Notes under the pieces: model-generated
Told to the model about the DNA's origin: nothing
Database searches by the model: none
What the model saw: only the letters and a program-made list of their open reading frames with translations
Assembly: GCA_023525975.1 (NCBI GenBank)
Contig: CM042042.1
Coordinates: forward strand, 6,331,501-6,395,500
From: Smallanthus sonchifolius
Lineage: Eukaryota; Streptophyta; Magnoliopsida; Asterales; Asteraceae
Direction: 5' to 3'
Length of the DNA stretch: 64,000 nt
Translations under genes and position numbers: made by a program
Shown here: positions 47,701 to 58,325 of the stretch, in pieces
Layout of the letters: every line of letters starts with the position of its first letter
Numbering within the stretch: the stretch's first letter is position 1

Positions 47701-48001
47701 TGATGAGATCATTCATTTAGTCCGGTGGGTTCACTCGGTGGTCAGGGAAGAGTGGACCGGTGAAGTTTTTGATGTGGAATTACTTAAATACCCCTACGTC
47801 GAGGAGGAGATGGTGGAGATGTTGGAGATTGCAATGTCGTGTGTGGCCAGGGTGCCCGATCAAAGGCCGAAAATGACGGAGGTTGTTAAAATGGTGGAAG
47901 GTGTTAGACGGAATACAGAATCGGAGAATGGACTATGCTTGCCGGAAAGTTCAACGCCGCCACGGCAGGAGGTGTCTGAGACCGAGTCATCTGGTGTATA
48001 A
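44719..48001 (+). CDS. LRR receptor-like kinase, probable pseudokinase (LRR III type)
   Basis: Two exons, 44719-45871 and 47352-48001, join in frame across an intron with GT donor at 45872 and AG acceptor at 47350-47351, giving 600 residues. Order: signal peptide (MILLKIFLMGLLWFGANA, residues 1-18); short LRR region to about 190 with LxxLxLxxNxLxGxIP repeats (e.g. ALQILSLRSNGISGPLP); membrane helix about 222-246; Gly loop LGKGTFG near 305 and Lys near 328 (VVVKRLK). In the catalytic core the HRD aspartate is replaced (HGN, 423-425) and DFG reads DVG (443-445), as in plant receptors of the type At4g23740, which act by binding rather than phosphorylating. The C-terminus ends ETESSGV. The partner and ligand are unknown. 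The intron of 1480 bp contains a 21-base T run but no obvious gene. The start is the first ATG preceding a signal peptide. Confidence 0.92.
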
Positions 48002-49183
48002 CGAGTCTCCGGTCGCCGGTGTTCCTTTCATTAACTCGATGAATTAGTTTATGATGCTTTGATGATATCGTTGTGTGTTGTATCCTTGCAATGTTTGTAT
48101 GATGTTAATTTTGTGTGCAAGATATATTTTGATGTTATTTAAATTTCTAGTTTTTATTTGTTCAATTGTTAGAAGATCTTGGATTTAAAACTTTTGAAGG
48201 TGATTTCAACTTCAACTTGGGTGTTGTTTGAAACCTTTTTTTCAGACAAGTTTAGGTATAACTAATTATTGACTTCTAGTTTAACAACTAACGCCTAATC
48301 CAACTAGGTTGTATTTCCTTATATCAGAGGTTGATTTGTTTAAAACTAGTATTAAGACCCCGTTTTGCGATGCGGATGCTTGTAGAACCGTGAAAAAATA
48401 ATAATGTCGAAACGTTGATACGACCTCGCGTGTTGTTGTGGCGCGCTAAACCGCTGAAATATTATCATTTTAAAACGTAATGCATATCGAAACGTAGATA
48501 TACATAAGAACAAGAAAGTCACATTGTTGTAAAAACGGTTGCGGCATTTAAGAAACTATTTAATGAACTCAAAGAAAACCATATAACGAAAGATAAAACC
48601 GTAAAAAAAATTTTAACAAACTTAAAAGTCATCTACATGATTATTTTTAATTAGAGTAAATTACGTTTTTGACACATGTGGTTTGGGTACTTTAACTCTT
48701 TCAATTCAAAAATGAATTTTTTTTAACATATCAAGCTTTTGGGTTTGTATTTTGTAACAATTTCAATGATTAGGACGAACTCTGTTAACTTTTTTTGCTA
48801 AATGCAGGAGCATTTTAGTGCTTTCATATCTAAGAGACTATCTTAACCTTTTGTAGTCCAAAAACATTTTTTTTAGTTTTTTAAACTTTTTAAAAACAAT
48901 TTTTTTTAGTTTTTTTCTAAAATGATTTTTTAACTTTTTCAAATATGTTTTTAACCATTTTAAAAGCATTTTTTTAATATTTTTTTTAAGAAATGTAATT
49001 TTCAAAATGTACTTCATGTGCCTTGCACATGACCAAACTTAACTGAAAAATTTAACCGGGTTAGGGCCAAAGTACGTAACGTGCAGGATTTGTAAACATA
49101 AAGAACGATCTATGACAATTTTTAGGGCTAAAGATGAATATCTGAAAGATTTCCTCAGAGATCCGGGTATAAACCTGTATAGG
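48002..49183. other. 3' region and AT-rich intergenic DNA
   Basis: The 3' UTR of the receptor kinase probably extends to about 48150. The motif GACCCCGTTTTGCGATGCGG near 48355 resembles the head of a dispersed repeat. No gene. Confidence 0.35.
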
Positions 49184-49731
49184 CAATGTTTTAAAAACCG
49201 ATTTTTAAACCTTACCGGGTTGTACTTAGAAATGGTTCAACCGGTTGTACCGGACGGTTTAACCGGGTTGACTAGCTAACCCTATAATTCCATAAAAATA
49301 CAACTTCAACTAAAAAACAATCTAAAAGTATATGATTCCATAATAAAAAATAATATAAAGTTAATCCATAATAAAAAATAATCAAAAAGCACTCGATTTC
49401 CAACAAAGTTTTTTTATAAAAAGTGTGCAATTTTTTTTCTTTCTAAAATGGACCTTATGTAACCGAACAATTATTTAACTACAAGCAGAAGGATGAACGA
49501 TGATGGTTACACAAAAAAAAAATTCTAAACTGGGTCCTTAACCTTTTTATAAAGGAATTGAACAATTTTTTTTGTTTTAAAGTTCAAACTTAAAACGGTA
49601 CAACGGTATAACCCGGTAATACTAGTGGTACAACTTACAAACCATTTTTTTAATTTACTGGGCTCAAACTTACTGAACTAGTGATCAAAATTCGATTTAA
49701 CCAGCATTATCGGCCGGTATTTAAAACATTG
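49184..49731. mobile_element. hAT-like MITE with CAATGTTTTAAA ends
   Basis: Ends CAATGTTTTAAAAACCG and (reverse complement) CAATGTTTTAAATACCG. Flanking 8-mers TGTATAGG and TTTATTGG match at 6 of 8. Subterminal ACCGGGTT/AACCGG words in both orientations. It ends about 120 bp upstream of the first E2 gene's TATA box. Confidence 0.65.
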
Positions 49732-49851
49732 TTTATTGGTAAAAATTTTGGATGACTATTACCGATGAGAAAAGAAAGAAAAAAAAAGAGCTGACTAATT
49801 TGCACCCCACTTTTATTATTATTGTTATTCAGAGAAAATATCTGTTTATGC

Positions 49852-49860
49852 ATATATAAA
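49852..49860 (+). promoter_or_regulatory. TATA box, E2 gene 1
   Basis: CATATATAAAG; the same promoter text (TTATGCATATATAAAGCTCA in this copy, TATGCATATAAAGCTCA in the second) precedes both first E2 genes, so promoters were duplicated along with the genes. Confidence 0.6.
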
Positions 49861-50076
49861 GCTCATTTCTCCAAACGCCATAGATTCCTCCGAATTTTCA
49901 CAGACTACAATTCCAATTGCCACAGGAGGTTGAGGATCTTCAAGGTGATCGATCATCTTCTTTGTTTCTTGCGTATCGATTGTAGATGTACGCAATTTCA
50001 TTGTTTTCTAGATGTCCTCTGATTTATTAGGGTTTTTACTTTTGGAAACCCTAGGAATTCCTGGTGGTAGTCAGCG

Positions 50077-52624
50077 ATGGCTTCGAAGCGGATCTTGAAG
50101 GAACTCAAGGATCTTCAGAAAGATCCTCCTACCTCTTGCAGTGCAGGTATTGTTAGATCCTGATTTGTTTTTCATCTCTTATCTTCTAGGGTTATAAATT
50201 GTTTATTTGTTGAAAATTCTGGATTGCTGGCTTGGCATTTACCTAAATAAGTAGCTCATTTAGGAAAAGATTTGTTTAATTTCATAATTAGGGTTTATAG
50301 CTATAAGAATTGTGTAGGTATTGGTATATCAGAGCCTAAAAAATAATGCTTCCTAACAGAAATTTGGTATATCATAAGTTATAGTAAGGTACATATAATT
50401 ACCTGAATAAACAATAATACCAAATAAGTAATAGCTGAATTTGAAGTATGCATCATGACCTTGAAGATCATGCATGTGAGTATCTCTTTACATTTGTGGA
50501 TGTTTATCGTAAACTAGAAGTGAAAAGGACGGGTCTTCTTTGCGTTTACCTTAAATCTGTAATGTGTTTTTAGGCCCAGTGGCAGAAGATATGTTTCACT
50601 GGCAAGCAACCATTATGGGTCCACCTGATAGTCCATACTCCGGTGGAGTGTTTCTAGTTACTATTCATTTCCCTCCGGACTATCCGTTTAAGCCACCAAA
50701 GGTGATTATTAGCTGCAATGTGTTTCGGATGATATGTGATTATCTGTGTTTCTACATGCTCAAATCATTTTGAGGTTTGAAGAGTTAACTTAGTTCTGTT
50801 TGAGTCTTGTTGCTTAAGTGTGCATTTCTGTATTCCCTTAGGTGGCTTTCAGGACGAAGGTTTTCCACCCGAACATCAACAGCAATGGCAGCATTTGTCT
50901 TGATATTTTGAAGGAACAGTGGAGCCCGGCTCTTACTATTTCCAAGGTAAGCATTTTAAGTTTTTAACAGTAAAAAATCATGCTTAAGATTCACGACTGG
51001 TTCTGTGATATGCTCCATATCGTGGGATGTATTTCCATTCTTGTCACTTAAATTAATATTTCACGTTATTGAATCTTGTTAGATAATGAGAACCGTAAAT
51101 TATACAAACGAAAATGAGCTTGTTAGCTACCTGTGCAAGTATTTACAATGGAGGAATCATATCAAGTAGGTAACGGACTAACGGGTCAAATGCAAGGCCG
51201 GCCCTGAGCATGTGCGGGGTGGGCGACTGCTCAGGGCCCGATTTTCCCGGGGGGCCCAAAGTTATAAATTATATATACCATATAAAAATATATTTAATAT
51301 AAAGTGAGTTTAAAAAAGAAATTAACTGATGTGCCATGTATAAATTACAATTAACAATTAACTTATGGGCCATATAAACTGAGTTTAAAAACCTATTAAC
51401 AATTACTCCGTCATTAGGCCATGTTCAAATTAACAATTTTACCTAATAAAAAAGGGAAAATGTCATTGAATAATAATCAACTTTCAAAAGTGGTCGATCT
51501 CTTCTACCTTCGAAATTAAATCAGATGAATTCAAAAAAGAGAGGTTTTTGAATTGATTTTATTTTTGAAGAAAAATAAAACCCAGTGCTGTTACAATTTT
51601 CATCATATTAATGTATTTTTTTTATATATTTAACTTTATATTTTAAATTTTTAGGGGCCCATTTCTTAGTTGCACAGGGCCCCCGAAATCCCAGGGACGG
51701 CCCTGGTCAAATGTATACTTTTTTGTACTGATGGGTTGGAATGGGTTGACCCGGAACACTTCTTGCAAATTATATTTTTCTTAATAAATAGTTGGTGTTT
51801 CAAATATGATTACAGAAGGTAAATTATAGGGAAAACTTCACACAATAGTAACCAAGTTTCTTAAGTGTTCCACTAAAGTCACTAAGTTTTTTTGTTCCTC
51901 CAAAGTCATTCAACTTTCGGTGTTTCAATCTTGTGAATTTTTTTTATAAGTGTTAATTTTTTTTAGCTTTAGTGACCTAAATGGAACATATATGAAGCCT
52001 AGTTACTATTTAGTGATTAATTTTTATTCCAATTTAACTTAATTGAACAATTATGAAACTTGGTTATTATTTAGTGAATATTTTTTCTTCACCATTACCT
52101 CCTACTTCACTAAATCCTAAATTGCCTCCTACTATTGTGAGAATTTTTCCCTAAATCCTAAATTATATCAGCAATAATCTAGTTATATTTTTCTGTCCGT
52201 TTTGTATCAGCTATGTTTTAAAATATTCCAATCTTACCCAATAGATAAAAAGCATATCCCGATCGACCCACTCATAAATAAATGGGTTAGAATCGCCACC
52301 TTTAAATTGTGAATCTCCAGTCAACTAAATGGAAGTTTTGCATTGCAAATGGTTGGATCACACTGAATTTTAGAGGCCACATTAAATGAAAAGAAAAAAC
52401 CGGCAATTGTTTGTTAAATAGAAGTTTTATAGCTATCATCATTTTATCTGCATTCAGCATTTTTGGGAAATTATTTGTAGGTTTTGCTGTCAATATGCTC
52501 CTTGTTAACTGATCCGAACCCGGATGACCCTCTGGTGCCCGAGATTGCTCACATGTACAAGACAGATAGGAGCAAGTACGAGACAACGGCTAGAAGCTGG
52601 ACCCAGAAGTATGCCATGGGTTAG
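50077..52624 (+). CDS. Ubiquitin-conjugating enzyme E2, UBC8/UBC10 type (copy 1)
   Basis: E2 enzyme that carries ubiquitin on a cysteine and hands it to substrates with RING-type E3 ligases; cytosol and nucleus. Four coding exons, 50077-50146, 50574-50701, 50842-50946 and 52481-52624, give 148 residues: MASKRILKELKDLQKDPPTS..., HPN motif 75-77 and catalytic Cys85 in NGSICLDIL, ending ARSWTQKYAMG. Length and sequence match Arabidopsis group-VI E2s (UBC8-11, 28), so it is intact. A 5' UTR intron likely spans 49945-50054. The last intron (1534 bp) holds two transposon insertions. It is the first of three tandem paralogues on the same strand. The exact Arabidopsis counterpart cannot be named from this sequence. 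Confidence 0.95.
51193..51705. mobile_element. Non-autonomous hAT in E2 gene 1 intron 3
   Basis: Ends CAAGGCCGGCCCTGAGC and (reverse complement) CAGGGCCGTCCCTGG, with perfect 8-bp duplication GTCAAATG (51185-51192, 51706-51713). 513 bp, no coding. The corresponding intron of copy 2 lacks it. Confidence 0.88.
51829..52151. mobile_element. Fold-back MITE in E2 gene 1 intron 3, copy 2 of its family
   Basis: Starts GGGAAAACTTCACACAATAG and ends with the mirrored CTATTGTGAGAATTTTTCCC. Shares CCAAGTTTCTTAAGTGTTCC and related text with 26435-26930 but its arms are shorter and more decayed. Confidence 0.7.
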
Positions 52625-53818
52625 TTGTAGTGTGAGCTGAGGAAGGAATTTGCTCTTTTCTCTTATGTTTTCTGCCTTTTGGTTTTATAAAAATGTATGA
52701 ATGAAAAATCTTTGGCTGTTGTAAGATAAGACTTTAAATGGGAAAGGTAACAAATTTCCCTCCTATGCTTTCATTTATTATGGAGATTTGCTTTCAAATA
52801 ACATTTTATGTCCATTTGCACTTTTTTATCATTTTTTTATCCATTCTTTTTTGCTTCTACTCACTTGATAACTAGCCAAATAGTTGTGTATCATATGCTC
52901 CTATGTTTTTGTTAACATTTTAGGTTGATGTTTTACTTAATGGACAAAATGAAGTTTCTTTATGTTATTTTTAGAGGGTTGTGTATAAAAAAGTTTCATT
53001 TTGGTTAACTTTTGTTCCTAGACCTATTTGACTAACTTGTTTGATCTGTTTGAAATAGAGTATAAACTATGCCCTGGTGGTATTGATGATTGTCCTCCGT
53101 TAAAATGGTGTGAGTTTTTTTTTCAAAAGAGTGTAGTTATAAAAACTTATTTATCAAATAGGTGTACTTGATAAAATATTTACCAAAATGAGTCTTTAAA
53201 TTAATATCCTTAAATTTTTTTATAAAAAAACGTAATACCATCTTATTAACTACCACTATGTAAATACAAACTTCCAAAGCGACTATCCAGTTCCACATTT
53301 TCAAGCTACGATTCTGATTCAATTCCCATTGCGTTTGCGGTTCGATCTAATTCCAGGTTCCACAACTGACGATTGTCATCTGATTTGGGTATCCTCATTG
53401 TTCAATTTTGGACATTCCACGTTTTCAGGCGACCATTTGTTTGATTTTCAGGCGATGGGCTTGATCGTTGGCTGATTGTGGGTAAGTGAGACGAGATGTT
53501 GCTCCAAATTATGTCGAAGATTGTTGTGTATTTCGCGGTTCCTCTCCTGTCTACATGGCAGTGACGTTTTTCACTTTTTAGTTAAATCATTACTCATAGC
53601 CTAACACCATAAAACAATCGGGATAGTTGCAAATGGATTAAGGTTGAATTTAGTTAAAATCCCTTAAATAGAAGATAAGTTTGGCAGTAGAGAAAACCAA
53701 AGAAAGAAACTCTTAGAAAAGAAATAGGCGTTGATTATGAAAATGCGTTCAATCCATTAAACCAATCTGTATTTTCTATATTTCGTGTCTTATTTTAAAT
53801 AACATATATAAATATCCA
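52625..53818. other. 3' region of E2 gene 1 and intergenic DNA
   Basis: The first 130 bases are the likely 3' UTR, similar to that of copy 2 (AGTTGT..GTGAG near the stop). No gene beyond. Confidence 0.35.
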
Positions 53819-53985
53819 GTGAGTTCAAACCGTGAAACTAAATCGGAATCAAACCGTTAGTAACGGTTGGGTTTTAAATTTCAACGGTTCGGTTTCGGTT
53901 TTCGATAATAAAAAACAGTTATTGACGGTTTGGCTCACGGTTTAACCTAAAAACCGTCAAAACCGGACTGTGAACACCCCTACCT
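53819..53985. mobile_element. hAT-like fragment with AACCGT words
   Basis: Right end (reverse complement) TAGGGGTGTTCACAGTCCGG resembles the TAGGGGTGTTC hAT family; the left end GTGAGTTCAAACCGTG is decayed. Subterminal AACCGT/ACGGTT words occur in both orientations. Confidence 0.45.
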
Positions 53986-54607
53986 GGACCTGATGATCGA
54001 CTTCTCCACAACCCTGATTTTTTATATAGAATTGTTAATTAATGACTTAATGGTTTAGCCCTAATTTGTTATGTCTATGCTATAACGTTAATTTTCGTTA
54101 AAAAAATTAGTTTATAAAATTATATATTTCTTATGGGCCTTTTTTTAGGCTCGTGTAGAACATTCGAATCCTCGGGACCGGCACTGACCTTAAGGCTACT
54201 TTCACTCCCACTATCACATCCAACCATTCTAGCATTTCACGGGTACTTATACCCGATTTCCATATCCACAAGAGGTACCCGACTTGCATGTAGCGGTGTA
54301 CCCATGGTACCCACACTACCCGAGGGAGTGTACCCTAACTAGGTATAAAACTCGATGTTATAATTAAATATAAGAGCAATGATCTTCAGCCCAAGTTATA
54401 ATTAAATATAAGAGCCAATACTTTATAAAAATAAAGAGGTCTTGGTTTTAAGTCACATTTATGATAAAAAAAGGCTTCAGATTGACCAAAGGGTTTTCTC
54501 ACCTATAATGTATTTTCCGTCACTTTTGTCGTTAAAAAAATCAAATATAAGACTTTTTATTTGTTGAAATTTAGTGCTCTTTTATTATTTGAAGAGAAAA
54601 TATCTAT
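53986..54607. other. Intergenic
   Basis: No gene. 54140-54345 is GC-richer, with repeated GGTACCC/GGTACTT words, likely hAT debris. Confidence 0.35.
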
Positions 54608-54615
54608 GCATATAA
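54608..54615 (+). promoter_or_regulatory. TATA box, E2 gene 2
   Basis: GCATATAAAGCTCA, homologous in place to the TATA box of gene 1. Confidence 0.6.
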
Positions 54616-54817
54616 AGCTCATTTCGCAAAACTCCGTAGATTCCTCCGAATTTTCACAAACATTACAAGCCTAATTGCCACAGGAGGTTTAGGATCTTCT
54701 TAGGTCATCTTCTTTTATATCTGTTGTAGATGTATAGCTTTCAATTTCATTGTTTTTAGATTTGTTCTGATTTAATTTAGGGTTTTTACTTTCTGAAACT
54801 TTAGGATTTCCTCAGCG

Positions 54818-56968
54818 ATGGCTTCGAAGCGGATCTTGAAAGAACTCAAGGATCTTCAGAAAGATCCTCCTACCTCTTGCAGTGCAGGTATTGTGTCTGT
54901 TATATCCCGATTTGTTCTTTTTTCAAGTGTTTGTTATTGATCTCTTATCTTCTAGGGTTATAAGTTGTTTATGTTGAAAATTGGGGATTGTTGGCTTGAT
55001 ATCTAGGTAAATAAGTTGATCGATTATCAAGGATTTTGATGTGTAAGCTTGTTGATCATAATTGCGAGTTAGGTTTTGTTGATCATACTTAGGGTTTATA
55101 CTTTATGTCTCATGAATTTGTGGAATTTTTCATGGTTAGGAAAAATTGATCCTTATTAGAAGAAGTTTGGATTCTATCTTATGTGTGATGTCGTTAACTA
55201 AGCTGTCTCTTTAATGGAAAAGGAAATTTTAATTACTTTAGAAAATTACGAGTAGTGCAATTTGACATGGTCGAAACATTAAAGAAGCGTATCACACGGT
55301 CTATGTAAAGAACTTGATCTGTTTTCAAATATCGAGTATTCGGTAATCACTCTAATGGAAAACATGCAATCCCATTTTACAAGTTGTTGTCAGGTAAACA
55401 TAATTATCTGATTAAACAATAAATACCAATAAGACATCATTTGAAATATGCATCATAAACCCTCTGCCACTGTGTTCCTGATGGAAAACTTTCATACATC
55501 ATGCATGTGAGTATATTTGTACATTTGTCTATATTTATTGTAATCTAAAGTGAAAAGTGTGGGTTTTTCTTTGCATTTACCTTAATTCTGTATGGTCTTT
55601 TTAGGCCCGGTGGCAGAAGACATGTTTCACTGGCAAGCAACCATTATGGGTCCTGCTGACAGTCCTTACTCGGGTGGGGTGTTTCTAGTTACTATTCATT
55701 TTCCTCCGGACTATCCGTTTAAGCCACCTAAGGTGATTATTAACTGCAGTTTGTGTTGGTTAGATGTGATCTTCATTGTCTTTACATGCTCAAATCATAT
55801 TTGAGAATTTGAGGTTTGATGATTTAACTTAGTTCTGCTCGAGTCTTTGTTGCTTAAATGTACGCTTTTGTCTTTCCTTAGGTGGCTTTCAGAACGAAGG
55901 TTTTCCACCCGAACATCAACAGCAATGGCAGCATTTGTCTTGATATTTTGAAGGAACAATGGAGTCCTGCTCTTACTATTTCCAAGGTTAGCGTTTTTAA
56001 CACTGCAATTTGACCTAAATACCTAAAAATCATGCTGAAGATTCGCGACTTGTTCCGTGATATCCTCAATATTGTGGGATTTATTTCCATGTATCGTCAT
56101 TTGATTTAATTATTTCCGGAATTGGGTCTTCCATTTCTTCTTATATACATGTGATCCACAAAATAAAAACTTTAAATGATACAAACGAATATATGATCTG
56201 ATTAGATACTCGGTGCAAGTATTGACCATGGAGGAATCACCTCAAAGTAGGTAACCAGTCAAAACGTGTAACTTATGTGCGTGATGGGTCGGATTGGGAG
56301 ACTCTAGGCACTTGTTCAAAGTATATGTATTTTTAATAAACAATGTGTCAAAATGATTTAGGAGGTCTTACACATTAAAAAAAGGCACTGTGGGCAGCTT
56401 TAAAACCTTCAGTCCATCTGTCCATTTTGTTTAAGCAGTTTTTTTTTTAATATTTTCCCATTAGACCCATTATAGATAAATACATAACCCAAATCAACTC
56501 ATTTATAAGTAAATGGCTTAAAATCCCCCCTTTAAATTGTGAAGTTCTAGTCTACTTAATAGCTGGTATCCTCAACACGTAAAAAAAAAGAGAAAAAAAG
56601 AAAATTTGGAGCAAGGGTTTTAGTAGGAGAAACCTCTCTATTCTCTGGGATACAAGAAAGTTTTGCTATGAGTGGGATAATACCGAGTATGTTTGTTTAT
56701 TGCAAATTATTGGATCATGCACAATTTTTGAGGCCACGTTAACAGATACCGACATTTTTTGTTAAAAAAAGATCTTACAGCTATCTTTATATCTGCAATG
56801 ACCATTTTTTGGAATTATTTGTAGGTTTTGCTGTCGATATGCTCTCTGTTAACCGACCCAAACCCAGATGACCCTCTGGTGCCCGAGATTGCTCACATGT
56901 ACAAGACAGACAGGAGCAAGTACGAGACAACGGCTAGAAGCTGGACCCAGAAGTATGCCATGGGTTAG
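54818..56968 (+). CDS. Ubiquitin-conjugating enzyme E2, UBC8/UBC10 type (copy 2)
   Basis: Exons 54818-54887, 55605-55732, 55882-55986 and 56825-56968 encode 148 residues that differ from copy 1 only at position 41 (Pro to Ala, in MGPxDSP). The active Cys85 and HPN motif are intact. All introns differ more than the exons (introns 717, 149 and 838 bp versus 427, 140 and 1534 bp). A 5' UTR intron probably spans 54704-54804. Intron 3 lacks the two insertions found in copy 1. The near-identical proteins with divergent introns imply either recent duplication or strong selection on the protein. Function as for copy 1. Confidence 0.95.
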
Positions 56969-57351
56969 TTGTCGGTGTGAGTCGAGGAAAGAAAGGGCTC
57001 CTTTCTCTTATGGTTCCTGCTTTTATCTTTTATAACAATGTGTGAATGAAAAATCTTCTAAGGAGCTGTTGTAAGATGTACTCTAAAAGGGGAAGGTAAC
57101 AATCTTCCTTTTATGCTTGCATTTATTACCATGAAGATTTTTGTTCAATTCGCTTCTTTTTTTTTGTTCATTTGCACTTTTTTTTTTCTTTCAATTATTC
57201 AGTTATCTTTTGTTTCTGTCCATTTGTATGAAACGGTCATCTGATCTGAGCTTGAGATTTGCAGGCTCGGTCTCAGTTGCACAAAGTTAAAACTTGTCCT
57301 TGTTTCTAGGATGTCAAACTAGACACGGCCTGGGTAGTACCAACGTGCGGC
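56969..57351. other. 3' region of E2 gene 2 and intergenic DNA
   Basis: 3' UTR likely to about 57110; pyrimidine-rich DNA follows. No further gene. Confidence 0.35.
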
Positions 57352-57887
57352 TAGGGATGGCAATGAGTCGGGTATGGAACTGGTTTCGGTGATCCTAGTA
57401 CATACCCGATTTTGTAACACGTCTCCCCTTCCTGTTCTTATTTCCTGGTACCTGCTACTTATTACCTATCGAGTAGTGGGTATACATGTTTATGATTTTA
57501 TGTGGGTAAAGTTTACCTGTTGGGATGCCTATTACCATAAATCAGATCTTAACTTTACCTTAACAACGCACTTGGAATGATATATATATATATATATATA
57601 TTCAACTCTTCTAACAGTTTAATAATTTTAATCATCTTAAGCTTTTTAACAAATTGAACATACTATTTATTATATAATTAATTTTTAAATTACATAATAT
57701 ATTAATATCATTGGGTAAACAAGTTCGGGTAATCAGATGGGTATCACTTGATCCTGTAAGTCTGTAACTGTCCCAAACCTGCGAAAATTTCTAAAACTAA
57801 TTCAATGTCCTTACCGTACTCGAACACCTGTCCTGTATGTCTCGTCCTTAGGTTTTCCGCCGGGTTCCAATTTTTTTGTCATCCCTA
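57352..57887. mobile_element. hAT-like MITE (TAGGGATGACAA ends) adjoining the intact hAT
   Basis: Ends TAGGGATGGCAATG and (reverse complement) TAGGGATGACAAAAA. Flanking 8-mers CGTGCGGC and TACATAAC do not match, so its limits are tentative. The intact hAT inserted exactly against its right side. A (TA)n run sits at 57579-57602. Confidence 0.5.
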
Positions 57888-58208
57888 TACATAACTAGAG
57901 GTGCACAAAAGAACCGGAACCGGAACCGATCCGATGGATTATCCGAAACCGGATCCGGTGAGAACCGGTTTTTTTTAGAACCGGTCCGGATATTATGAGA
58001 ACCGCCGGTTCCAGGACCGGTTCTGGGTTTTTTGACGGACCGGTTAAAAATCGGATAAAAATCGGATTTTTTGGAACCGGTTTTTTTTCGGTCATTTTGG
58101 AACCGGTTCGGAACCGGTTCTAGCCGTTGGGGTTAAAAAAAAACGGCTATATAGCCGTTTTATGGCCGTTTTTTTGTTTTTTTTTTGTTTTTAAGGATTG
58201 AAATTTAG

Positions 58209-58216
58209 TATAAATA
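58209..58216 (+). promoter_or_regulatory. TATA box of the hAT transposase gene
   Basis: TATAAATA, 110 bases before ATG 58326. The same box and distance exist in the dead relative at 17888, supporting its function and the downstream start choice. Confidence 0.6.
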
Positions 58217-58325
58217 GGTATTGGGTGTTTGTGTTAGTTCACCACAACATTCTAGCTCTCAAAACTCAAAAACGCTCTCAAAACGCAAAAAAACGCTCAC
58301 GTTAAGCAAAAAAAAAAACGCTCTC

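Noticed and set aside
58221..58325. Upstream in-frame ATG of the hAT transposase
   Set aside because: Only about five bases after the TATA box, so probably not transcribed; the dead relative conserves the ATGGCTTCC start instead.
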